NCBI GenBank assembly: GCA_025354565.1
Contig: JANXMQ010000103.1
Span: forward strand, 1 to 58,224
Source of the DNA: Akkermansiaceae bacterium
Lineage (GTDB): Bacteria; Verrucomicrobiota; Verrucomicrobiia; Verrucomicrobiales; Akkermansiaceae
DNA: 58,224 nt
Direction: 5' to 3'
Below, in pieces: positions 50,445-58,224 of this stretch. Both the position numbers and the translations under genes were made by a program. How positions within the stretch are numbered: the stretch's first letter is position 1; each line of letters opens with the position of its first letter. The notes below the pieces were generated by a model. It worked only from the letters and a program-made list of their open reading frames with translations. It searched no databases and was not told the DNA's origin.

Positions 50445-51782
50445 TCAAGCGAGCTTGCTCCGCCAGAAATCCAATCGCTCCTTGATGCGCTTTTCCATAC
50501 CCTGCTCGCCCGGCTGATAGTAAGTCCGGCCCTCAGGTAAATAGGCTTGGGGAATGTATGCCCCCTCGTAGTCATGGGCGTAGAGATATTTCATCGCATC
50601 CTCGGACTCGCCAGAAGCGGCGGCGATTTTCTTGCGGGTATTCGTGCGGAGATGCACCGGCACAGCGAGCGTGCGGCCGTTTTCCACGTCCTCCATGGCC
50701 CTGCCCAGCGCGGCATACGCAGTGTTCGATTTCGGCGCGGTGGCCAGATAGACGGTCGCGTGAGCCAGCGCAATCCGGCCCTCGGGCATTCCGACGAATT
50801 CAAACGCCGCATGAGCATCCAGCGCCACCCGCAACGCCAGCGAATCGGCCAAACCAATGTCTTCCGAGGCAGAAATCACCAGACGCCGGGTGATAAAGCG
50901 CGGGTCCTCGCCAGCGTGCAGCATTTTCGCCAACCAATACAGCGCGGCATCCGGATCCGACCCGCGGATGGATTTGATGAATGCGGAAATCGTGTCGTGA
51001 TGCGCGTCGCCATCAGTATCATAAACCACCGCCTTGCGTTGGATCGACTCTTCCGCGACGGCCAAGGTCAGCCGCACCGCACCCCCGTCACCGCTCGGAG
51101 TGGTTAGGGCCGCCAGTTCGAGCGCACTCAAGGCTTTCCTAACATCCCCATCGGATTTCTCGGCAAGATGCCAGAGCGCCTCTGACGCGGCGTCTATCTG
51201 ATAGTTTCCCAACCCGCGCTCGGCATCCGCAATCGCCCGCTTCAGCACCGTGATGACATCCTCCACCGGTACCGGCTCCAACTGGAAAATCTGCGACCGC
51301 GAGACCAGCGGCGAGTTCACATGGAAATAAGGATTGTGCGTCGTCGCGCCGATGAACCGCACGACTCCCCGCTCGATGTGCGGCAGCAATACGTCTTGCT
51401 GGGCCTTGTTGAAGCGGTGGATCTCGTCGATGAACAGGATGGTCGTCTCGCCCCGCAGGTCACGCCAGGTCCGGGCCTGGTCGATCTTTGCCCGGATTTC
51501 CGCGACGTTGGATTCCACGCCGTTGAGCGATTCGAAACGGGAGCCAGTCGTTCTGGCGATCACGCTGGCAAGGGTGGTTTTCCCCGTCCCCGGTGGTCCA
51601 TAAAAGATCAGCGAGGTGAAACGATCCGACTCGATCGCCCGCCGCAGCAGTTTTCCCGGCGCAAGAATGTGTTGTTGGCCGGCCACCTCGTCGAGCGAGC
51701 GGGGTCGCATCCTCGCCGCTAACGGCTCGGTGGGATCTGGCTTATGGGACGAGGCCGCAGGAGTGGTGAAAAGATCGGACAA
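50445..51782 (-). CDS. rarA: Replication-associated recombination protein A (RarA/MgsA) AAA+ ATPase
   Basis: 445 residues. Walker A GPPGTGKT (62-69), Walker B ILFIDEIH (about 115-122) and sensor-type residues (GATTHNPYFHVNSPLVSR) are intact. The C-terminal tetramerisation part with AKMLHAGEDPRFITRRLVI and AHATVYLATAPKSN is the RarA hallmark. The enzyme acts at stalled replication forks. It is the first gene of a three-gene minus-strand run. The 430-bp gap to the right (51783-52212) holds the hairpins listed separately and no gene. Confidence 0.97.
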   Translation of the reverse strand: MSDLFTTPAASSHKPDPTEPLAARMRPRSLDEVAGQQHILAPGKLLRRAIESDRFTSLIFYGPPGTGKTTLASVIARTTGSRFESLNGVESNVAEIRAKIDQARTWRDLRGETTILFIDEIHRFNKAQQDVLLPHIERGVVRFIGATTHNPYFHVNSPLVSRSQIFQLEPVPVEDVITVLKRAIADAERGLGNYQIDAASEALWHLAEKSDGDVRKALSALELAALTTPSGDGGAVRLTLAVAEESIQRKAVVYDTDGDAHHDTISAFIKSIRGSDPDAALYWLAKMLHAGEDPRFITRRLVISASEDIGLADSLALRVALDAHAAFEFVGMPEGRIALAHATVYLATAPKSNTAYAALGRAMEDVENGRTLAVPVHLRTNTRKKIAAASGESEDAMKYLYAHDYEGAYIPQAYLPEGRTYYQPGEQGMEKRIKERLDFWRSKLA

Positions 51783-52038
51783 GGTGGCTGGGTGGCAGCA
51801 TCACCGTAAGCCGACTGCCATTCCAGCGCATTTTCCTCACGTTACATTCCCGATTTTCAACTTGTCCCAAATTTCAACCCAGATTTCCCCTCTTATGGCC
51901 GATTCTGGGACCACTTGGCCGATATCGAGACGCTAAAAAGCTTCCGATCTCCTGATTTTCAGGTAATTTGATTGCGTTCTGAGGCGCTTCGGCCCCCAAG
52001 AATACTCAGCCAAGAAACCGAGCCAAAAAGTTTCGCCA

Positions 52039-52138
52039 TTGACATCCGGGGGGAAGTCAACCGAACAGGCAAGGTCGAGTGGCTCTGAAAAAAGCGCGCG
52101 TTGTGAGATCCGGGGGGATATTACGGCGCGCGCTTTTT
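52039..52138. promoter_or_regulatory. Two hairpins sharing an identical loop motif
   Basis: Hairpin 1 pairs ttgac/gtcaa (52039-52043 / 52056-52060) around atccggggggaa. Hairpin 2 pairs a perfect 12-bp stem (52089-52100 / 52127-52138, aaaaagcgcgcg with its complement, ending in ttttt) around a 26-nt loop. The 11-mer atccgggggga occurs in both loops (52044-52054 and 52108-52118). Hairpin 2 could serve as a bidirectional terminator, although no gene that it would terminate lies close on either side. The repeated G-run could bind a protein or form G-rich structure. It lies 75 nt before the DUF6807 gene start. Confidence 0.4.
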
Positions 52139-52212
52139 CTTACCCGCATGCCGCTCGAATAAGATCCTGATAGTGTCGATAGATCCGTCAGAGCAGAACG
52201 TATCCGGCGGTC

Positions 52213-53145
52213 ATGAAATGGTTTGTGATTCTCGCCACCCTCTGCGGTGGGGACCTCCTCGCAGGCGATGAAGTCACGGCCACCCGCGAGGGCCGTCAAC
52301 TTGTGCTTCGCGCGGGGAAAAACGAAATCCTTCGCTATCAGGAGGAACCCGGCGATCTGCCGCGACCGGATATTCCGCAAGCCTATCTCCGCGGCGGGTA
52401 TATCCAGTCGATCCATACGCCGTCGGGTCGGCTGATCACTGATGATTTCCCGGCGAATCATTTGCATCATCACGGCGTCTGGAGTCCGTGGACGAAAACT
52501 GAATTTGAAGGCCGCCACCCGGATTTCTGGAACATGGGCGACAAGACAGGAACCGTCGAGTTTGTCGCCCTCGATGCAGTTTGGCAAAACGCTGGCATGG
52601 CTGGATTCAAGGTCCGGCACCGCTTCGTCGATCTCACGGCGACCCCCGCCAAGGTCGCATTGCTGGAGACTTGGGATGTCAGTGTTTCCGCTGTCGATAA
52701 GCGCTATATCATCGACTTCACCTCAACCCAGAATTGCGCCGGTGACTCTCCGCTCAAGCTGCCGCAATACCGATACGGTGGCTTCGGATTCCGCGGCAGT
52801 CAGGCTTGGAATGGCCCGGGAAATTGCAAATTCCTTTCGGCCTCCGGCATCACGGATCGGGCAAAGCTCAACACTTCACGCGAAAAATGGTGCTGGATCG
52901 GCGGCACCGTCGAAGGCCAAACCTGCGGCCTAACAATTTTAGATCATCCTGGAAACTTCCGTTTTCCCCAGCCGATCCGCGCCCATCCCGACCAGCCGTT
53001 TTTCTGTTTCGCTCCACAACAGCTTGGCGACATGGAAATCGTCCCCGGTGCAAACTACATCGCCCGCTACCGTCTGGTCATTGCGGATGGCGCGCCGGAC
53101 GCCACGGCGGCGGAAACCTGGTGGCAGGAATACGCGAAGCCCTAA
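52213..53145 (+). CDS. DUF6807 (PmoA-like) family protein
   Basis: 310 residues with a short signal peptide-like start (MKWFVILATLCGGDLLAG). The family signature HLHHHGVWSPWTKTEF (about 83-98) and later beta-sheet segments QYRYGGFGFRGSQAW and TCGLTILDHPGNFRFP match DUF6807/PmoA-type proteins of Verrucomicrobiota and Planctomycetota. The histidine cluster suggests metal or sugar binding; the reaction is unknown. It converges with nadB, 5 nt apart. Confidence 0.88.
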   Translation: MKWFVILATLCGGDLLAGDEVTATREGRQLVLRAGKNEILRYQEEPGDLPRPDIPQAYLRGGYIQSIHTPSGRLITDDFPANHLHHHGVWSPWTKTEFEGRHPDFWNMGDKTGTVEFVALDAVWQNAGMAGFKVRHRFVDLTATPAKVALLETWDVSVSAVDKRYIIDFTSTQNCAGDSPLKLPQYRYGGFGFRGSQAWNGPGNCKFLSASGITDRAKLNTSREKWCWIGGTVEGQTCGLTILDHPGNFRFPQPIRAHPDQPFFCFAPQQLGDMEIVPGANYIARYRLVIADGAPDATAAETWWQEYAKP

Positions 53146-53150
53146 TCCTA

Positions 53151-54764
53151 TCAGAATTTCCGCAACACCGTATCCGCGCACAGCCGTTCCTCGGTATTCG
53201 GATGATCCAGCGTGTGGTGCAGTCCGCGCGACTCCTTGCGGCGGGTGGCGCATTCCACGATGAGGCCCGCCACAGCGACGAGATTCCGCAGTTCGAGAAT
53301 GTCCGCATTCACCCGGTGGCCCCAGTAAAACTCGCGGACTTCCTTTTTCAAATTCCGCAGCCGGGCGGTCGCGCGGCGCAGGCGGTTGTCGGTGCGGACA
53401 ATGGAAACATAGTCCCACATGAGTCGTCGGATCTCGTCCCAGTTGTGATAGATCACTACCAGTTCGTCCGGCTCGGCGGTGTCGCCATGTTCCCAAGCGG
53501 GGATCACCGGCGGGGGTGGAACGAATTTACCGGGAGGATAGAGCCGCATCATTTCCTCCAACGCACGGCGGGCGATAACATTGCCTTCCAACAGCGAGTT
53601 GGAGGCCAACCGGTTCGCGCCATGCAGGCCGGTACAGCCCACCTCTCCCACCGCGAACAGCCCGCGGATGGTCGTCTTGCCGTTCACATCAGTAAGGACG
53701 CCGCCGCATTGGTAATGCGCGGCTGGCACCACCGGGATCGGCTGGGTCTCACAGTCGAGGCCGAATTTAAGCAATGTCTGATAGATATAGGGAAAGCGCT
53801 CCCGCATGAAGCCCGGCGGCTTGTGGGTGACATCCAGATAGACGCAGTTCGCACCAGTCCGCTTGATCTCGCGGTCGATGGCGCGAGCAACGATGTCACG
53901 CGGGGCCAGCGAGCCGCGTGGGTCGATTTTTTTCGTGAAATCCTCGCCTTTTCCATTAATCAAAATCCCACCCTCACCGCGCACCGCCTCGCTAACAAGG
54001 AACGATCGCGCTTCCGGACCAGTTGCACCCGGATTGTAGAAACAGGTCGGGTGAAATTGGATGAATTCCATGTTGGCAATGGACGCCCCGGCCCGCCAAC
54101 CCAAGGCCACGCCATCGCCCGTCGCGGAGTCGGGATTGGTCGTGTAGAGATAAACTTTTCCGCATCCGCCTGCTGCGAGTATCACCCGGTCGGAGCAGAA
54201 AACCTTTACCTCGTTCGTCTTCGTATCGAGCACATAGGCTCCGAGCACGCGGTCATCCACCACCGCACCGAGCTTGGCGGTCGTGATGAGATCGATGACG
54301 AAATGATCCTCCAGCAATGTTAGGTTAGGCGTTTTACGCGCAGTCTCAATAAGCGCCCTAGCCACCTCCCGCCCGGTCGTGTCGCGCGCATGGAGAATCC
54401 GCCGGTGCGAGTGACCACCTTCTTTCCCGAGCAGGAAATGATCCCCTTCCCGGTCGAATGAAACCCCATAATCCACCAGATCCTCGATCGCCGCCGCGCC
54501 CTCGTGGATGATCGTCCGCACCGCTGCCTCTTTGCACAGTCCGGCTCCAGCGTCCAAAGTGTCGGCCACATGCATTTCCTCCGAGTCACCGGGATCACGC
54601 AGGGCTTCCGGCAACACCGAGGCGATGCCACCCTGTGCCCATGCCGTATTCGATTCATAGGCCGAACCCTTCGTCACCACGATCACCGAGCCATACCGCG
54701 CCGCCCGCAGGGCGAAAGAGAGGCCACCAATACCGGCACCGATCACTAGGAAATCCGCTGTCAT
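53151..54764 (-). CDS. nadB: L-aspartate oxidase
   Basis: 537 residues from ATG at 54764 (MTADFLVIGAGIGG); an open extension upstream reaches 54881 and overlaps the bioD start, so it is not used. NadB oxidises L-aspartate to iminoaspartate for NAD synthesis, using FAD. Seen: dinucleotide-binding GAGIGG (9-14), TAWAQGGIASVL, substrate-region GGHSHRRILHARDTTGRE and the fumarate-reductase-type RGEGGILINGKGEDF. Divergent from bioD with 94 bp between. NadA and NadC are not in the window. Confidence 0.96.
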   Translation of the reverse strand: MTADFLVIGAGIGGLSFALRAARYGSVIVVTKGSAYESNTAWAQGGIASVLPEALRDPGDSEEMHVADTLDAGAGLCKEAAVRTIIHEGAAAIEDLVDYGVSFDREGDHFLLGKEGGHSHRRILHARDTTGREVARALIETARKTPNLTLLEDHFVIDLITTAKLGAVVDDRVLGAYVLDTKTNEVKVFCSDRVILAAGGCGKVYLYTTNPDSATGDGVALGWRAGASIANMEFIQFHPTCFYNPGATGPEARSFLVSEAVRGEGGILINGKGEDFTKKIDPRGSLAPRDIVARAIDREIKRTGANCVYLDVTHKPPGFMRERFPYIYQTLLKFGLDCETQPIPVVPAAHYQCGGVLTDVNGKTTIRGLFAVGEVGCTGLHGANRLASNSLLEGNVIARRALEEMMRLYPPGKFVPPPPVIPAWEHGDTAEPDELVVIYHNWDEIRRLMWDYVSIVRTDNRLRRATARLRNLKKEVREFYWGHRVNADILELRNLVAVAGLIVECATRRKESRGLHHTLDHPNTEERLCADTVLRKF

Positions 54765-54858
54765 CTGGCGTGAGCATGAACCGGTATCTCCCACGGAAAA
54801 GGCAAATTTGTCACAGCCACGACTTGACCCATCCGCCCCGGCAGGCCACGCATCGCAC

Positions 54859-55485
54859 ATGAGCATTTTCATCACCGGCACGGATACCGGAGTCGGGAAA
54901 ACTTATGTCACCCGGCTGATTCTCGAAGCTCTGCGCAACGCGGGTCACGATGCCGTCGGCTACAAGCCCATCGCCTGCGGTGATCGTGAGGATGCCGTTA
55001 TTCTCGCTGCCGCTTCGGGAGAAATCAGCATGGACGAGGTGAATCCGGTTTTCCTCAACACCGCAGTCGCCCCCTACGTCGCCGGGATGTTGGAAAATCG
55101 TACGGTCGATCCCGCCGTAATGTTAGCCGGATTTCACCACCTCGCCGCTCGCCACAAGATCGTCCTGGTCGAGGGCGCGGGTGGCTGGGAAGTCCCACTG
55201 GCAGCGAACTACCGGGTCTCCGATCTGGCGGCGGACTTGAAACTGCCGGTTGTCATCGTCGTTGCAAATCGCCTCGGCGCGCTCAACCACATTTTACTCA
55301 CCGTGAATGCGATCCGCTCCAAGGGCCTGGTCTGCGCGGGGGTCGTCCTCAATCAACTGGCGGACGAAATGGACACCGCCATGATTACCAACAAAAGCGT
55401 GATCGAAGACCTCACCGGAGTCCCACTGCTCGATCACCTGATCCACGGGCAGGATTTTCTTGAGGCGGAAACTTACCTTTTCTGA
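54859..55485 (+). CDS. bioD: Dethiobiotin synthetase
   Basis: 208 residues. P-loop GTDTGVGKT (7-15) and the KPIACGDREDAV segment are typical; the latter normally reads KPVxxG and binds substrate carboxylate. VLVEGAGGWEVPL is the second conserved box. The enzyme forms the ureido ring of dethiobiotin from DAPA, CO2 and ATP. An upstream ATG at 54808 is in frame but lies before the natural MSIFITGTDT start. It is the sole biotin gene here. Confidence 0.95.
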   Translation: MSIFITGTDTGVGKTYVTRLILEALRNAGHDAVGYKPIACGDREDAVILAAASGEISMDEVNPVFLNTAVAPYVAGMLENRTVDPAVMLAGFHHLAARHKIVLVEGAGGWEVPLAANYRVSDLAADLKLPVVIVVANRLGALNHILLTVNAIRSKGLVCAGVVLNQLADEMDTAMITNKSVIEDLTGVPLLDHLIHGQDFLEAETYLF

Positions 55486-55619
55486 TCTGCCTCTCACTAT
55501 TTTTAAAAACACTGGAAAGCATTCCCGGACCTCTCTAGCGTCACGCCATGGCAACACTGACCGTAGGGACGAAAAGGGCTCACCTCCCACTTCGTTTAGA
55601 ATTTAATCCTTAAGATTTA

Positions 55620-57836
55620 GTGCTTCATCTTACCCCCACTCCGCTCACCCTCTGGCTTGGCATCTGCGCCTTGCTCCTCATCGGTGCCTTGTCCTTCATT
55701 TCGTGGAAGCGCAGCCCGCATCCGAAGCGCACCTCGTTGTTAGAGTGCCTGCGTTTTCTCGCCACTCTCGTCGTCGTCGTCCTGCTTTGGCAACCGGAGT
55801 GGCTGACCACTGTCCATCCTGACAGCAAGCCGCAGATCGCGATTCTATGGGATGATTCCAAGTCGATGACCACCGTCGATGCCACCCTGCCACCCATTCT
55901 ATCCGCCAAATCCGAGGTCGTTTCCCGCGCCGACTGGGTGAAAAAAGCCCTCGCTTCTGAGCTCTGGAAACCCCTCGAAGCCAAGGGTGCCAACGACGTC
56001 ACCGCCCTCCCCTTCGCCACCCCGCCCGATGCTTCATCCGCAACCTCTTCAACCCTCGCCGGCACCGACCTCGAAGCCCCGCTAACGGATCTCCTCGCCA
56101 AGCAAACGAACCTTCGCGCCGTCGTCCTCCTCAGCGATGGCGACTACAATCTCGGCCAACCGCCCGTCGTCGCCGCCCAAAAAATGCGCCTGCGCGGCGT
56201 GCCACTGTTTCCGATCCCCGTCGGCAGCAAGGTCCGCCTGCCCGATCTCGATCTCCTATCCGTCACCGCGCCCACCTATGGCATCGTCGGGGAAAACGTG
56301 CAGATCCCCTTCACCATCCGTTCCTCACTCGACCGCCAAGTCCGCACCATCGTCCGCCTCCGCGACGAGGCCGGGCATGAGCACACCAAGGACATCGTCA
56401 TCCCGCCGAACGCCGAGACCTACGACTCCATCCTCTGGCGCTTGGACAAGGAAGGCTCCTCGACCCTCGAACTCTCCATCCCAGTGGCCGATGGCGAGCT
56501 CGTCGCATCGAACAACTCCCGCAAATTTACCATCGCCGGTCGCCCGGAAAAAATCCACGTCCTCCTCATCGAGAGTCTGCCGCGTTGGGAATACCGCTTC
56601 CTGCGCAACGCCCTCTCGCGCGATCCCGGCGTCGAGCTTTCCTGCCTGCTCTTCCACCCCGCGCTCGGCCCCGGCGAGGGCAAGGACTATCTCAAAGAGT
56701 TCCCCGCCAAAATCGAAGACCTTGCGAAATACGATGTCATTTTCATCGGCGATGTCGGCATCGGCAACAACCAACTCACCAAGGAACAATGCACCCTCAT
56801 CCGCGGCCTCGTGGAAAACCAAGCATCCGGACTCATCTTCATGCCCGGCTCCCAGGGCAACGAATTTTCCCTGCTGGATACCGATCTATCCGATCTAATG
56901 CCGGTCATTCTCGACGACACGAACAAACTCGGTCTGGCCGAGTCCATCCCCTCCCCGCTCACCCTCACCACCGAGGGCCGCGCCTCGCTGCTCACCATGT
57001 TAGGAAACAACGAGGAGGAAAACCCCGAGATCTGGCGTCGCCTTCCCGGCTTCTATTGGCACGCCCCCGTCATCAAAGCCAAGGGTGGAGCCGAGGTCCT
57101 CGCCGTCCATGGCAACCGGCGCGGAAAGTTCGGCCCCATCCCGCTGTTAGTCACCAAGCCCGCAGGCAGCGGCAAGGTGCTATTCATGGGCATCGACTCG
57201 GCTTGGCGCTGGCGGCGCGGCGTCGAGGATCTCTATCACTATCGGTTCTGGGGCCAGGTCGCCCGCTGGATGTCCTATCAACGCAACATGGCCGCCGGCC
57301 AACGCGTGAGGCTCTTCTTCAACCCCGAGCGCCCCCAACCCGGCTCCACCGTCACCCTCAATGCCAATGCCTTCGATCCCAATGGCGCACCACTCAAGGA
57401 AGGCACCGTAGCCGTCGATCTCACCGCGCCCGACGGCCGCACCCAGCGCCTCGAACTCCAAAAAAATGATACCGCTTGGGGCGCCTTCAGCGGGCGTTTC
57501 AAGGCCGACCTTCCCGGCGCTTGGAAACTCCGCGCCACCGCCACCGGAGCCGAGGACAAGCCACTCGAAACCACCATCCTCGTCCAAGGCGCGGAAATCG
57601 AAAAAACCGGCCAACCCGCCCGCCCCGAGGTGCTTGAGGAAATGGCCAAAGTCTCGCGTGGCCGTGTCATCCAACCCGCCCAACTCGCCGACCTCATCAA
57701 GGAAATCACCGCCCTGCCCGAGCCCCGCCCGCTGGAAAACCGCATCCCGCTCTGGTCCCACTGGGCCACCGTCACCGCGCTTGTCATCTTGTTAGGAATC
57801 TTCTGGATCGGCCGCAAACTCAACGGCGCGTTCTAA
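55620..57836 (+). CDS. VWA-type membrane protein with amidotransferase-like domain
   Basis: 738 residues from a GTG codon. Two N-terminal membrane helices (about 11-29 and 44-58) and one near 711-730 flank a periplasmic body. After the second helix, DDSKS (78-82) fits the DxSxS MIDAS of von Willebrand A domains, and AVVLLSDGDYNLG is the strand with the later acidic site. A glutamine-amidotransferase-like region (KIHVLLIESLPRWEYRFLRN to GLIFMPGSQGNEFSLL) follows, as in the family of secreted VWA/GAT proteins. It is not accompanied by MoxR or DUF58 genes here. Role unknown, perhaps surface assembly. Confidence 0.85.
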   Translation: MLHLTPTPLTLWLGICALLLIGALSFISWKRSPHPKRTSLLECLRFLATLVVVVLLWQPEWLTTVHPDSKPQIAILWDDSKSMTTVDATLPPILSAKSEVVSRADWVKKALASELWKPLEAKGANDVTALPFATPPDASSATSSTLAGTDLEAPLTDLLAKQTNLRAVVLLSDGDYNLGQPPVVAAQKMRLRGVPLFPIPVGSKVRLPDLDLLSVTAPTYGIVGENVQIPFTIRSSLDRQVRTIVRLRDEAGHEHTKDIVIPPNAETYDSILWRLDKEGSSTLELSIPVADGELVASNNSRKFTIAGRPEKIHVLLIESLPRWEYRFLRNALSRDPGVELSCLLFHPALGPGEGKDYLKEFPAKIEDLAKYDVIFIGDVGIGNNQLTKEQCTLIRGLVENQASGLIFMPGSQGNEFSLLDTDLSDLMPVILDDTNKLGLAESIPSPLTLTTEGRASLLTMLGNNEEENPEIWRRLPGFYWHAPVIKAKGGAEVLAVHGNRRGKFGPIPLLVTKPAGSGKVLFMGIDSAWRWRRGVEDLYHYRFWGQVARWMSYQRNMAAGQRVRLFFNPERPQPGSTVTLNANAFDPNGAPLKEGTVAVDLTAPDGRTQRLELQKNDTAWGAFSGRFKADLPGAWKLRATATGAEDKPLETTILVQGAEIEKTGQPARPEVLEEMAKVSRGRVIQPAQLADLIKEITALPEPRPLENRIPLWSHWATVTALVILLGIFWIGRKLNGAF

Positions 57837-57905
57837 CTGGAGCGCGGAACTTCATTCCGCCTGTTCAACCCGCGCTATCCCCACCAATCACAGAAATCGC
57901 TGTCA

Positions 57906-58224
57906 ATGTCTGTTATTTGGGACTGCCCCGCAGCACGCTTCGGTCGCCTCGTTGAAACGATCTGGAAAACCAGCTCCACCAATCTTGTTCACACAAAGGA
58001 TGGACGAAACAGAATGGGTGGTGTAATGTGGCAGAACAACGTGAAAGCTCACTCACTATCGGTTGCCACTCAGGACAATTACTACTGGTATGACGACCTC
58101 CAGCAGGTCAAGCGGCATGATCGCGGCGACCTCACCCCCTCGTCCGGCCCGCCCTACACCGGCATTGATCCCACCACCCGCCAGCAGCAAGAAGACTTCA
58201 CCTTCGATGAAACCGGCAACTGGA
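57906..58224 (+). CDS. RHS-repeat protein fragment, runs off the right edge
   Basis: From an ATG at 57906 the frame is open through base 58224 (106 codons, incomplete at 3'). Residues from about 58 on read DNYYWYDDLQQVKRHDRGDL and DFTFDETGNW, the YD-repeat style of RHS proteins. The first ~50 residues (MSVIWDCPAARFGRLVETIW) do not look like a signal peptide or an RHS start. It is therefore probably the rear part of a rearranged or truncated RHS gene rather than a normal beginning. The preceding 57837-57905 holds no gene. Confidence 0.65.
   Translation, partial: MSVIWDCPAARFGRLVETIWKTSSTNLVHTKDGRNRMGGVMWQNNVKAHSLSVATQDNYYWYDDLQQVKRHDRGDLTPSSGPPYTGIDPTTRQQQEDFTFDETGNW

Noticed and set aside
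54765-54881. N-terminal extension of nadB
   Set aside because: It runs into the start of divergent bioD and places the FAD-binding motif 40 residues too far in.
55625-56101. Minus-strand open frame over the VWA-type gene
   Set aside because: It is a shadow; the plus strand carries membrane helices and the MIDAS motif.
1-58224. tRNA, rRNA, CRISPR arrays, riboswitches
   Set aside because: No tRNA-like cloverleaf, spaced direct-repeat array or recognisable riboswitch core was noticed; a covariance search would be needed to exclude small RNAs.

Overview
The window is a high-GC (about 60% by eye) bacterial chromosome segment, most likely from the Verrucomicrobiota (order Verrucomicrobiales, Luteolibacter/Haloferula-like). 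The evidence is the type of gene content: a short envelope protein carrying the PTPDL motif, a giant alpha-2-macroglobulin-type protein with TPR arrays, a Pro-rich transmembrane Ser/Thr kinase, a DUF6807 (PmoA-like) protein, an amine-free DUF255-like lipoprotein and an RHS fragment. No rRNA, tRNA, CRISPR array or intact transposase gene was seen. The taxonomic call is inference from protein character, not from a search.

Layout. 1-511: gene-poor edge with a REP-like inverted pair and one small doubtful gene. 512-1902 (minus): ParA-type ATPase and an overlapping partner with a roadblock-like C-terminal part. 2017-6531 (plus): DUF255-like lipoprotein, PTPDL protein, hisB and hisH in one run. 6589-8493 (minus): transmembrane Ser/Thr kinase. 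8494-9118: degraded spacer containing a 158-bp MITE-like element with 22-bp perfect terminal inverted repeats. 9119-17106: carbohydrate block (GH20/hexosaminidase-D-like, GH94-like phosphorylase, and a convergent discoidin plus alpha/alpha-barrel protein). 17362-18132: a TPR protein resembling the eukaryotic RMDN family. 18129-20102 (minus): asparagine synthetase-like amidotransferase.

The centrepiece is 20428-33000: six genes with 1-4 nt overlaps (and one 16 nt gap) coding a single-module, fully reducing type I polyketide synthase with a C-methyltransferase (KS-AT-DH-MT-psiKR-ER-KR-ACP), a stand-alone condensation-type acyltransferase, a membrane fatty-acid desaturase/hydroxylase, an ABC ATPase and a MacB/LolCE-type permease, and a periplasmic LolA-like lipid carrier. 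The combination looks like a dedicated pathway that builds a (methyl-branched?) polyketide lipid and ships it to the outer membrane. It is analogous in parts, though not homologous in every gene, to the mycobacterial Mas/PapA5/Drr/LppX route for PDIM lipids.

33150-37120: two secreted proteins of unknown family and a small membrane-protein gene broken by one in-frame amber codon. 37215-45227 (minus): a 2,670-residue alpha-2-macroglobulin-like protein without a thioester motif. 45391-51782: SLBB export-type protein, purB, a YkuD L,D-transpeptidase lipoprotein, two methyltransferase-fold proteins and rarA. 52213-57836: DUF6807 protein, nadB, bioD (divergent pair) and a VWA-type membrane protein. 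From 57906 to the right edge runs the start of an RHS-repeat reading frame.
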